Shown piece after piece: positions 33,996 through 42,961 of a DNA stretch of 64,000 nt. A program made the position numbers and the translations under genes. Below the pieces are notes generated by a model that was not told the DNA's origin, did not search any database, and saw only the letters and a list, made by a program, of their open reading frames with translations. This DNA comes from Campylobacter sp. RM12651. GTDB lineage: Bacteria; Campylobacterota; Campylobacteria; Campylobacterales; Campylobacteraceae. How positions within the stretch are numbered: the first letter of the stretch is position 1; every line of letters begins with the position of its first letter. Location: the NCBI RefSeq assembly GCF_022369475.1, contig NZ_CP059600.1, forward strand, positions 1,859,355 through 1,923,354, given 5' to 3'.

Positions 33996-36216
33996 CTATT
34001 GTAATAATCTCATTACGTTTTGTTGAACAGCGTTAGCTTGGCTCATTGCATATACACCTGATTGAGCTAGGATTTGGTGTTTACTAAATGTAGCACTCTC
34101 AGATGCAAAGTCAACATCTCTAATATTACTTTCAGCTGATTTAACATTTACTTGAGTAACTGAAATATTATTAACAGTTGAAACAAGTTGGTTTTGGACA
34201 GAACCAAGGTCACTTCTAATTGCTTCAAGAGCTTTTTGAGCTGATTCAGCAATATTCATCATTGCTTGTGCGCCTTTTAAAGTCATTACACCTGCAGCAT
34301 AACCATTCTTATTATCTCCTGCATCAGTTGCTTGCCAATCATTAGCATTAAAGCCCATTGCATCTGCTGTTTCTCTATCTATAGTAGCATTAGTTTCTCT
34401 TAAGCTAACTGTTTTTTCAGAAACATTTTTATCATAGCCTATTGCACTTGTAACATCCATACTATGCAATTTACCATCAGCTCCAGTATAATCTCTAGTA
34501 GCTTCTACAACTATGTCTTTACCATTAGTTGATGAAAAACTTAATCTTCCAAAGTTAGTCTTAGTATCGTTAGTTAAGCCTATCATATCTTTAAGACCAG
34601 CTCTATCGCTTTCATTTAAGCCTTCTTTAACACCTTGTAAAAAATTAAGAGCTGCAACTGCTATGATTCCATTAGTTCCTTCAGCTTCGCCCATATTATG
34701 ACCTTTTGATAAATCTATAACCTTATTTAATGCTTTCATTGCAGTATCCAAGGCAGCATTAGCATCACTTAAAGTCGCATGTTTAGAATTTGTATCTCCA
34801 ACTGCTACTTTTACTGCTGCATTAGCATCTTTTAAAGCTATTTCATATTCTTCAGATATTGCAGTATGATTTGCAGGGTCTTTAAATGCTTTAGCACTTT
34901 CCAATTGTAAAGCACCAAATTTTTCTGCTTTAACACCACTTAAATCTATTTCAGTTCCATCTTTAATTGCTGTTTTAATGGCATCAGCTGAAGCTTTAGC
35001 TACTCCATCAGCTGCGTGTCTTGCTGCTTGTTCATAATAAGCATCTTTAACATCATCAAATGAATTTTTTGTTGAAAGTATAGAACCAGCAGCACCAGTA
35101 GGATCGGCTTCAGAAGCTGCATTATCACCGCCCCAAGCAGCCGCACCAGAAAAATCAACAATTTTTTCACCATTAGCACCATCTAAATCTCCAGCAGCAT
35201 CAGTATAAAACACATGCTTATCTGCTACTTTAGCTGCTTCAGTTGCCGTAAAAGCTTTGCCAGTTGGATCATAACTCTTATCCACCCCATCAGTTATCTT
35301 AATACCTCTACCATCTCTATTAGCAAGTACTAATCTTCCTTTTTCATCAACACTAGCCTCAACCCCTGTTTGATCTTTAACAGAGTTAATAGCAGCTCTT
35401 AAAGCTCCATTTCCATCTTTATCTTTAACTTCAATAGAACCAATAGTAACACCATTTATACTAAAGCCTTGTAAAGTAGTTCCTGCTTTAATAGGTTGTT
35501 CAAATACACTTTGAACCGTAACAGAAGCTTTAATACCTGTTTTATCAGTAGATTTATTAATAGCTTCAACTAAAGCACCTAAACCTTGACCTGCTTTAAT
35601 ATTATTACCTTGAGCAATTTGCACTGGCTCAAATGTAACATCATTAATTCCATCTACGTTTTTAAATGTAAGATTAATTTTATCTCCTAAAGCAAGGTCG
35701 CTTTGTCTTACGTTATGCCCAGTCTCAAACCTAGTTAAACCAATCTTATCACTTGTAGTTGCCCCTATACTAGCCTTAACTGTCTCATTTGAATATGCAC
35801 CAATTTGAAATTCTTTGTTTGAAAACGTTCCACTTAGAAGCTTTTGACCATTGAATGATGTAGTATTACCAATATTGTCTAATTCTTCCATAAGTCTTGA
35901 AATATCAGCTTGAAGTGAGCGTCTTGTTTCAGTTGTTTGACCATCTTGAGCTGATTGAATAGCTTTATTCTTAATTGTATCAAGTATTTTTATTTGCTCA
36001 TCCATAGCCTTATCAGCTGTTTGAATAATACCAATAGCATCATTAGCATTCATAATAGCTTGACCAAGAGAACTTGCTTGACTTCTTAAACTATCAGCAA
36101 TTGCCATACCTGAAGCATCATCAGCAGCAGAGTTAATTCTAAAACCTGAGTTTAACTTGTTTAAAGAACTGTCAATTGATCTATTGTTCATAGATGCGTT
36201 TGCATGAGCGCTTAGC
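33996..36216 (-). pseudogene. Silent flagellin cassette 1
   Basis: Flagellin sequence from codon 12 ([15 protein letters not shown]) to the native end [16 protein letters not shown] stop lies in frame directly before codon 12, and promoter, RBS and first 11 codons ([11 protein letters not shown]) are absent. A start at the internal Met (36191) would lose the secretion part of the D0 helix. The first ~940 bp match the expressed gene (through flagellin residue ~325); then a different central domain (~210 residues) follows; then the last ~200 codons match again. It would make a ~750-residue flagellin if joined to the expression site. Orientation is opposite to the expressed gene. Best read as a recombination donor, not a decayed gene, because the frame is fully open. 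Confidence 0.85.
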
Positions 36217-36231
36217 TAGTGGGGGTTTGAT

Positions 36232-36257
36232 AAAAAAGGGCTTAAAGCCCTTTTTTT
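36232..36257 (-). terminator. Terminator of the coiled-coil autotransporter gene
   Basis: AAAGGGCTT and AAGCCCTTT form a strong stem with flanking A/T-runs, overlapping the stop codon at 36256. It also blocks transcription into silent flagellin cassette 1, whose homology starts 16 bp further on. Confidence 0.8.
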
Positions 36258-38382
36258 AAAATGTATATCTAATGGTTGAGTTTATTTCATAATCATTTGT
36301 AAGTTTTGTGCCAAAGCTTCTTTCAACACTTAAATTCAATCTTAAATTATCGCTAAATGTATATGCTGTGCCAACGCTTACAAATCCTCTATCGCTAGCT
36401 CCTAATTTGCTTTTTACCTTAGCATTTACTCCTTTTATAATATCGCCTATTAAAAGGTCTGCTTCTTTAGTTTGAGTATCAATTACTGCCCCAACACCAG
36501 CTCTAAATGTAAAATCATTTACGCTATAACCTGCAAATATTTGTGGTTTAAATATTAATGGAGAATGAGCATCTACATTTATTTTAAACTTATTAAAGAT
36601 TTTTAAGCTTGATTCATATTTGCCGATATATCCAGTGATTATCTCAAGGCTTGGTTCAAGATAAAAATTATTATTTACATTAAATCTATATCCGCCCTCT
36701 GCACTAACTAAGAATGAATTTTGAGATTTAACATCAACAAATTTACTATCATAACTACTTCTTATATATTTTAATACCAAATCAGCAAAATATCCATCAT
36801 TGTGAATATAACTTAAATACGCTCCTACGCTAGTGTCTTTTGCTCTTACACCTGCATTGATTTTATCATAGCCAAATAGCACACCAGCAAGAATATCAGC
36901 ATTATTTAAGCTAGTTTTTTTATCTGCACCAATTTGGGTTGAATAGTAATTGAAATTATTGTTACCATTGCTAAAACGACCACCATAAATTCTAAACCAA
37001 GTCCCAATATCCGCATTTAAACCACGCACTTCACCTAAACGCTTATTCATATTATTGATTTGAACATTTAAAGTGCTTAGAGCTTCTGCTGTTATATCGT
37101 CTTTTTTCTCATCTAAAATTGTTGTAGCTATTTGATTTGCTAAGGTTTGTGCTTGTGCTTTTACTTCAGGAGCTGCATTGCTTAAATCTCCATTGTGTGA
37201 AGCTGCTAAACTGATTAATGCGTTAGCGTGAGTTTGAGTATTAGCCGTATAAATACCACTTGACATTAACTCTTCTTTAGCTTTTTTGCCTTCTTCTGTA
37301 TTGTTTGTAATATTTGCTTGAATTTCTTTTAATTGCTCTTCTAGTTCTAGTAAAGTTGTATTAGCTGTAGTTAACTCTGTTTTAGCTTTTTCAAGGTCTT
37401 CACTTGCTTTATCTAAAGCTGTTTTAGCGTTAGCATTGGTCTTTTTAGCTTCTTCAACTTTAGTTTGAGCTTCTGTATATACTTTCATTGCTTCTTCAAC
37501 TTTGGTTTGGGCTTGAGCTTGTAAAGTTTTATTATCTGTTATTTTTTGTTCTTGAGCTTGGATTTCTTGTTGTTTTAAAGTTAAGCTATTTTTATAATTT
37601 TCAAGACTTTTTTCTTCTTCTCTTTTTTTAAATACCAAGCTATTATGATTATTTGAAGCTTCATTAAACTCAAATAACGCTTGTCCTTTTTGTTGTCCCA
37701 ATGGAGCCATGGTATCATCACTTAGTTTTACGGCTAAATTAGCTTCTTCTTGAGTTTTTATAGCATTTTTTACATTTGTTTTTAATGCTTCATTATTTGG
37801 ATCTTTTTGTAAATTTTCTCTAGCCTCAGCTAGTTTATTCTCTGCTTCATATTTTTTATTTAATAATTCTTTGTGTTGCTCTACTAATGTGCTTAATTGC
37901 TTATTTAAATCATTATAAGCTTTTTCTTTGGCAGTTAAATTAGTTTGAGAAGTAGCAATTTGACTTGTTAAATCTGAAATAGCTGTATTTTGCTTAGTTA
38001 TCAAATCACTTATTCCTTGTAATTCTTGATTTAAATTATCTTTTTGAGTATTTAAAGAATTACCTTGATTTACTAAATTAGTATGTTCTCTTTCAGCTTG
38101 ATTTTTCAAACCCTCTTTATCTACTGCTGTTAATGTTGCTGTATCTATAGCCTTTGCAGTTTCTTTAAATGCTTTATCTTTTTCTTTATAATTTGTATCA
38201 GCATTATTTACGCTTTCTTGTTTTTGAGTTATTAGAGTATTTTGCTCTTTAATCTTGCTTTCTAACTCTGTTTTTTGACTTAAAAAAGTTTCTAAACTAT
38301 TACTTAAACTATTTTCTACTGCATATACATTTGTCCCTAGTAGTGCCACTGCACAAACCGATGAAAATAATACTTTTTTCAT
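36256..38382 (-). CDS. Coiled-coil autotransporter (type V) protein
   Basis: 708 residues: signal peptide MKKVLFSSVCAVALLGTNVYA; a passenger (about 25-440) almost wholly coiled coil, with repeats such as TKVEEAMKVYTEAQTKVEEA; and a C-terminal ~260-residue autotransporter beta-barrel starting around RLGEVRGLNADIGTWFRIYGGRF and ending in Phe (STIRYTF). The barrel inserts in the outer membrane and exposes the rod-like passenger, likely an adhesin. Start behind AAGGAG. The last part of the barrel resembles that of the S6 protease autotransporter at 55838-59752 in layout. Confidence 0.82.
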   Translation of the reverse strand: MKKVLFSSVCAVALLGTNVYAVENSLSNSLETFLSQKTELESKIKEQNTLITQKQESVNNADTNYKEKDKAFKETAKAIDTATLTAVDKEGLKNQAEREHTNLVNQGNSLNTQKDNLNQELQGISDLITKQNTAISDLTSQIATSQTNLTAKEKAYNDLNKQLSTLVEQHKELLNKKYEAENKLAEARENLQKDPNNEALKTNVKNAIKTQEEANLAVKLSDDTMAPLGQQKGQALFEFNEASNNHNSLVFKKREEEKSLENYKNSLTLKQQEIQAQEQKITDNKTLQAQAQTKVEEAMKVYTEAQTKVEEAKKTNANAKTALDKASEDLEKAKTELTTANTTLLELEEQLKEIQANITNNTEEGKKAKEELMSSGIYTANTQTHANALISLAASHNGDLSNAAPEVKAQAQTLANQIATTILDEKKDDITAEALSTLNVQINNMNKRLGEVRGLNADIGTWFRIYGGRFSNGNNNFNYYSTQIGADKKTSLNNADILAGVLFGYDKINAGVRAKDTSVGAYLSYIHNDGYFADLVLKYIRSSYDSKFVDVKSQNSFLVSAEGGYRFNVNNNFYLEPSLEIITGYIGKYESSLKIFNKFKINVDAHSPLIFKPQIFAGYSVNDFTFRAGVGAVIDTQTKEADLLIGDIIKGVNAKVKSKLGASDRGFVSVGTAYTFSDNLRLNLSVERSFGTKLTNDYEINSTIRYTF

Positions 38383-38478
38383 AATTTCTCCTTATTATAA
38401 ATTCCATCTAAATATAATATTTTTTTGTAAATTTTATTAGATTATTAGGAAAAAATTATTATAGAATAATAAAATTTA

Positions 38479-38925
38479 TTATTTATTAATTTTAATGATA
38501 ATATTTTTTGAAGAAAACTCACATTTTAAATCATCAACAACATAAGTTAAATCATCAATTATTTGAGTAAAACCATTTGGAGTTTTTGAGTAATTTTTCT
38601 TAGAAAATATATTTTTACATAAAATTATATCTTTTAACAAATCATCATAATACCATTTGCCAAAAAATTTTTCATTAAAGCTTTTTTTGGTATAGCATTC
38701 GTTGTTAAAACATATTTTTTCATTGATTTTAAAAGTATTTATGTATTTTCCAAGTGTATATAAATCAAGACTTAAATCACCTTTATTATCCTTTAAAAAA
38801 CCTTGTCCTTTAAACTTAATAATATCGCTTTTAATAGTTAGATTTATAGTTGTAGTTGGAATTTGCTTAGCACAAGAGCTAAAAAATAGGGCTAAAATTA
38901 GCCCTAAGTAAATCTTATTTACCAT
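38479..38925 (-). CDS. Lipoprotein of unknown function
   Basis: 148 residues with a lipobox, MVNKIYLGLILALFFSSC (Cys18). The rest is polar with a few cysteines (KICFNNECYTKK) and no recognised domain. It would be anchored to the inner or outer membrane by lipid. It overlaps the dehydrogenase gene by 11 bp. Confidence 0.7.
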   Translation of the reverse strand: MVNKIYLGLILALFFSSCAKQIPTTTINLTIKSDIIKFKGQGFLKDNKGDLSLDLYTLGKYINTFKINEKICFNNECYTKKSFNEKFFGKWYYDDLLKDIILCKNIFSKKNYSKTPNGFTQIIDDLTYVVDDLKCEFSSKNIIIKINK

Positions 38926-39847
38926 TTAAAAAATCTCTTAAATTATTCACCATCATTGCCACTAGCCTTGTAACACACTCACAAGCAGTCCAAGCTATGT
39001 GCGGGGTGATTATTAGATTTTGCTTTTTGCTTATGTTTAATAAAGGATTATCGGCACTCATTGGCTCAACTTCTACAACATCAAGCCCAACACGGATATT
39101 TTTACTATCAATTGCTTTTGCGAGTGCTACTTCATCAATTATCCCGCCACGCCCAAGATTTAGCAAATACGCATTATCTTTCATCATTGTTAGTTCTTTT
39201 TCGCTGATTAATTTATATGATTTGTCGTTAAGTGGAGCGTGAATGCTTATAATATCGCTATTTTTTAGCAATTCTTCTAAGCTAACTTTTTTAAAATCAG
39301 CATTGTTATTATTGCCACTAAGACTTGTATAAATCACATTAGCACCAAACATTTGTGCTATTTTTGCAACTTCTTTTCCAATAGCTCCAAGTCCTATAAT
39401 TCCCCAAGTTTTGCCTTCTATTGTGTAAATTCTTCTTGAATAATCGCAAAATAATTCGCTCTTAGCCCAATTGCCTTTTTTTGTGTAGTCATTATAATAA
39501 AGAGTTTCGTTCATTAATGATAAAAGTAGAGCATAAGTATGTTGAGCCACACTTTTTGTGCTATAACCTGCTACATTTTTAACTACGATATTAAATTCTT
39601 TTGCCGCAACCAAATCAACCGTATTCATACCCGTTGCACTAATTAAAATTAGTTTTAAATCAGGGCAAGCTTGCATAACTTCACGGCTCATTTTGATTTT
39701 ATTAATCACTGCTACTTCGCATTTTTCTAATCTTTTTACTACTTCATTAGGCGATGATTTTTCATATAATACAACTTCGCCAAATTCTTTAAATGCGTCA
39801 ATGTTTTCTCCACCTAAGGTGTTTGCGTCTAAAAATACAATTTTCAT
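38915..39847 (-). CDS. D-isomer-specific 2-hydroxyacid dehydrogenase
   Basis: 310 residues. Rossmann motif GIIGLGAIGKEVAKIAQMFG near 146, then the family catalytic Arg (in LNLGRGGIIDE), Glu (in VVEVEPMSADNPL) and His (ITPHIAWTA). It oxidises or reduces 2-hydroxyacids with NAD(P). Similar to the hydroxypyruvate/glycerate reductase type, substrate not determined. Forms an operon with the alcohol dehydrogenase upstream (4-bp overlap). Confidence 0.88.
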   Translation of the reverse strand: MKIVFLDANTLGGENIDAFKEFGEVVLYEKSSPNEVVKRLEKCEVAVINKIKMSREVMQACPDLKLILISATGMNTVDLVAAKEFNIVVKNVAGYSTKSVAQHTYALLLSLMNETLYYNDYTKKGNWAKSELFCDYSRRIYTIEGKTWGIIGLGAIGKEVAKIAQMFGANVIYTSLSGNNNNADFKKVSLEELLKNSDIISIHAPLNDKSYKLISEKELTMMKDNAYLLNLGRGGIIDEVALAKAIDSKNIRVGLDVVEVEPMSADNPLLNISKKQNLIITPHIAWTACECVTRLVAMMVNNLRDFLNGK

Positions 39848-40902
39848 TCTTTCTCCTTTTTATAAATTAAAGCATTTTTTATCTCATCAAGATTTGTTAT
39901 AAAACCACGATTAATTAGATTAATAACATCGCTAGATGCAAGGACTAAACTAGCTATTTTGTCAATATGTTTTAAAAACTCATCTTCTTTTATAAAATCA
40001 CTTATTTTAGTAGGTAAATTGATTTCTTTGTAAAACTTAAGCAATTTTTCATATTCATCATATTTTTTCTCAATTAGTAATTGGACTAAAATACCAAATG
40101 CTACTAATTCTCCGTGCAAGAAGTTTTTTTCTATTTCTTTAATATAACTTATCGCATAGCAAGTTGCGTGAGCAAAAGCTCCATTATATTCAATATTAAT
40201 TGAGCGTGAAACATAGCCAGTATTTACTATTATTGACATTACGACATTTTTAAAACTCAAATCATCATTTAAAGATTTTGCATATTCATAGTTTAAATCT
40301 ACGCACAAATTACTACAAATTTTGCCAAAAGAATTTGAGTAATTTACGCCTATATTATTAGCTTTTGCATATTTTAATTGCAAATCAAATTCGTAAAATT
40401 TCGCCATCGTATCGCCAATACCTGCTATTAAATACCTTTTAGGAGCGTTTTTAATAGTTTCTAAATCTATAAAACATTTAAAAGGCGGTTCTTTAAAAAG
40501 CGCTAATTCTTTAAACTTTTCATCTTCATAAATAACAGATAGAGCAGATACAGCAGCACAAGTTGCAGCGATTGTTGGTATAGTAATTATTTTTAGATTA
40601 AAAGCATTTGCTATGTATTTTGAAGTATCTAAAACCTTACCACCACCAATTGCTAAGACTAAATCAAATTCTAAGCCTTTGCATTCATTTATAATTTTAT
40701 TAATATCATTAAACGAGCATTCTTTAGTATGTGTTAGATGATAATTGCCACTAATTGAGTATTCTAATTTATCTTTAAATTTCGCAAATGCCGTAACTCC
40801 AGCAATAACTAAAATATTTTTATAATTTTGTAATTCTTGTTTTAAATTCTTTTTAATATCAAAATCAACTACAAATGAAGTAAGACTTAGAATTTCTTGC
40901 AT
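39844..40902 (-). CDS. Iron-containing (GldA-like) alcohol/glycerol dehydrogenase
   Basis: 352 residues. NAD-binding motif LAIGGGKVLDTSKYIA near 91, and metal ligands Asp in AGIGDTMAKF, His in GAFAHATCYAI and His in NFLHGELVAFG. Family members oxidise glycerol or related alcohols. Operon with the 2-hydroxyacid dehydrogenase suggests a shared small-molecule pathway, perhaps 2- or 3-carbon polyols and acids, but none is shown. Confidence 0.85.
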   Translation of the reverse strand: MQEILSLTSFVVDFDIKKNLKQELQNYKNILVIAGVTAFAKFKDKLEYSISGNYHLTHTKECSFNDINKIINECKGLEFDLVLAIGGGKVLDTSKYIANAFNLKIITIPTIAATCAAVSALSVIYEDEKFKELALFKEPPFKCFIDLETIKNAPKRYLIAGIGDTMAKFYEFDLQLKYAKANNIGVNYSNSFGKICSNLCVDLNYEYAKSLNDDLSFKNVVMSIIVNTGYVSRSINIEYNGAFAHATCYAISYIKEIEKNFLHGELVAFGILVQLLIEKKYDEYEKLLKFYKEINLPTKISDFIKEDEFLKHIDKIASLVLASSDVINLINRGFITNLDEIKNALIYKKEKE

Positions 40903-40911
40903 ATTTTTCCT

Positions 40912-42078
40912 TTATTTAATAATGTGTCCTACGAATTGTGCGTAATTATCTATAATAGTTCCACCTTTTCTAAATCCAAGTCCGCACGCTTCGTAGGCAA
41001 AAAATACCCCAGCTTGATAGAACTCGCCATTATATTCGTTAAGTTCTGCAAATTCTTGATAAATAAATCCGTTATTTTCATAATCTCCATTATTTTTTGT
41101 AATTATTTCGCCATTTTTGTCCAAAATCGTAACATTTGCACCTTCACGACCAAAAAACGGCTTTTTAACTTGTTTAGCGTTTTCAAGTGGTAAAAAGCTA
41201 GTTTTTAATAAATATTTATGATTTGGATAAAGCTGCCATAAAATCTCTAAAATAGCCTTGCTTTGAAATAATAATGTATAAGCAGGATTTAGGATAATTG
41301 CTTTTTGGTTTTTGATTATTTTTGTTAGTAAATGTGCTAATTCGCTTTCTTCAATAGCTATTATTTCCCAAGGAATTAGCATAAAGCAAAACTCATAATT
41401 CTCATCAGCTAAAAACACTCCATCTTCGCTAAATTCAATATCTTCAACATAAGCAAACTCGCATTCATATCCAGCGTCTTTTGCCATTTGCATAAGTAAT
41501 CTTGTAGTTAGCTCTTCTTCAGTATTTTTTACACTTGTAAAAAGTATTTTCCAGCCTTCATATACTTCATCAAAATTACTTACATCTTCATCTAAAGTTG
41601 ATAAGCGTTTAAAATTATCAACGATTGCTTCGTAAGTGTGATTGAATTGATTGCTTTCATCTAAGTTATTTAGTCTTAATTGCTCAAATTGTAAAATCGC
41701 CGTTTCAAAAAGTGCCGTTGGAGTATTTGCATTAAACTCAAGCAATTTAATAGGTAAATTATCAAGCCCACCAGCTAAATCAAAACGCCCATATAAATGC
41801 CAATGAACTTCATTTTCCCAAGATAATTTCACAACTTCGTGTAAATTAAAAGGAATGCCAAGTTTATCTAAAAGATTATTATCAATTACATAAGAACCTG
41901 CGTTTATAAACATATCATATAGCTCATTACAAGCGTTATAATAATTATTTGCTTCATCTTCGCTAATTATTATTAATTTATCATCTACATATGATTTTTT
42001 ATCTTCATTTGTATGCCAAGTAAAACCCATATTTTCTAGCTTTTCAGTGCTTAGTTTTTGAATATTTAAAAATTTCAT
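40912..42078 (-). CDS. Glutathionylspermidine synthase-family ATP-grasp protein
   Basis: Start at the ATG at 42078 behind AAAAGGAGAAAA; 388 residues. It shows the family features YGRFDLAGG, LLEFNANTPTALFE, KKPFFGREGANVTI and the C-terminal FRKGGTII. The domain ligates an amine to a carboxylate with ATP. Homologues in bacteria without trypanothione have unknown substrates. Probably co-transcribed with the two dehydrogenase genes. Confidence 0.85.
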   Translation of the reverse strand: MKFLNIQKLSTEKLENMGFTWHTNEDKKSYVDDKLIIISEDEANNYYNACNELYDMFINAGSYVIDNNLLDKLGIPFNLHEVVKLSWENEVHWHLYGRFDLAGGLDNLPIKLLEFNANTPTALFETAILQFEQLRLNNLDESNQFNHTYEAIVDNFKRLSTLDEDVSNFDEVYEGWKILFTSVKNTEEELTTRLLMQMAKDAGYECEFAYVEDIEFSEDGVFLADENYEFCFMLIPWEIIAIEESELAHLLTKIIKNQKAIILNPAYTLLFQSKAILEILWQLYPNHKYLLKTSFLPLENAKQVKKPFFGREGANVTILDKNGEIITKNNGDYENNGFIYQEFAELNEYNGEFYQAGVFFAYEACGLGFRKGGTIIDNYAQFVGHIIK

Positions 42079-42184
42079 TTTTCTCCTTTTAATAAAAGCT
42101 GATTTTAACAAACATTGATAAAGCTTTTATGATTAATTTTTTTTTGATATCATGAAATGTATTTCGTGAGTGGTCTTGACACTC

Positions 42185-42853
42185 TTAAAAGCAGAGTTTT
42201 ACTCTGCTTATCAAATCTTCATTAAAATCACTTATCAAATCATCTAAAAATCTTTCTAAATTTCTTGGATTTATACTGATATAGCAATTTTCATATAATT
42301 TATAACTAATATTAGAATATTTGTTATTTCTCATTTTTAATAAATTCTCAAAATGACTTGCACGATTTCTAAGACTTAAAAATAGTTTTAATAATGCTTT
42401 ATTTTTATTATCTAAAAAAATATTAGTCTTTTGCCCGTTTATTATTATGTAGTTTTTATTATTCTTATCAAATCTTTTTAAGTCTAAATCTGAAAATATA
42501 TACTTCTCAATTTTTTCATCTTCAATAATCTTAATTATCGTTCCTAGCGTAAGATTGCTTAATAATTCATCTTTTGTAGGTGTTCTTTTTTTGCTTTTAT
42601 ATAATTTATTTATTTGTTCTTTTATACTTTCATTTTCGTAATCTAAAAGCCAATCATCATTATTAAACTTTTTTGCCAAAATATCATTTAAATAATTTCT
42701 TAAAGTTATTTCTAAAATGCCTATTTTTGGGGATAATTTTGAAATTAATTTAAGATTTTTAAAATGCTCGTCTAAGTCTTTATAACTTTGTAATCTTGTA
42801 TTTGATAAGCACTTTATTAAATCTAATCTAAAATTATTTTTTATACTATCCAC
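42185..42853 (-). CDS. Abi-like HEPN-domain protein
   Basis: 222 residues, all helical. The HEPN ribonuclease motif R-N-x(4)-H occurs as LRNRASHFENLL near 177; the N-terminus has SPKIGILEITLRNYLN, like the Abi-like family (AbiD/AbiF relatives). Such proteins act in abortive infection, cutting RNA after phage attack. The paralogous gene at 49977 shares the same motif. Lies head-to-head with flgE. Confidence 0.72.
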   Translation of the reverse strand: MDSIKNNFRLDLIKCLSNTRLQSYKDLDEHFKNLKLISKLSPKIGILEITLRNYLNDILAKKFNNDDWLLDYENESIKEQINKLYKSKKRTPTKDELLSNLTLGTIIKIIEDEKIEKYIFSDLDLKRFDKNNKNYIIINGQKTNIFLDNKNKALLKLFLSLRNRASHFENLLKMRNNKYSNISYKLYENCYISINPRNLERFLDDLISDFNEDLISRVKLCF

Positions 42854-42906
42854 AAAATCCCCTTATTTTCGGTATTAAATAAACATTTTAATATAAAAAA
42901 ATAAAA

Positions 42907-42923
42907 TTGGAACACCTTTTGCT
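42907..42923 (+). promoter_or_regulatory. Sigma-54 promoter of flgE
   Basis: TTGGAACACCTTTTGCT has GG at 42909-42910 and GC at 42921-42922 with the 10-bp spacing of the -24/-12 sites, as for class 2 flagellar genes in Campylobacter. It lies 39 bp upstream of the FlgE start. Confidence 0.82.
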
Positions 42924-42961
42924 AAAACTTGCTTAGAGAATTTAATTACAAGGATATAAAA

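Noticed and set aside
33996-36191. Reading silent flagellin 1 as a normal gene starting at the internal Met (MNNRSID)
   Set aside because: It lacks an RBS and promoter, and the N-terminal 19 residues needed for export and the D0 helix are missing; an in-frame TAG precedes the homology at codon 12.
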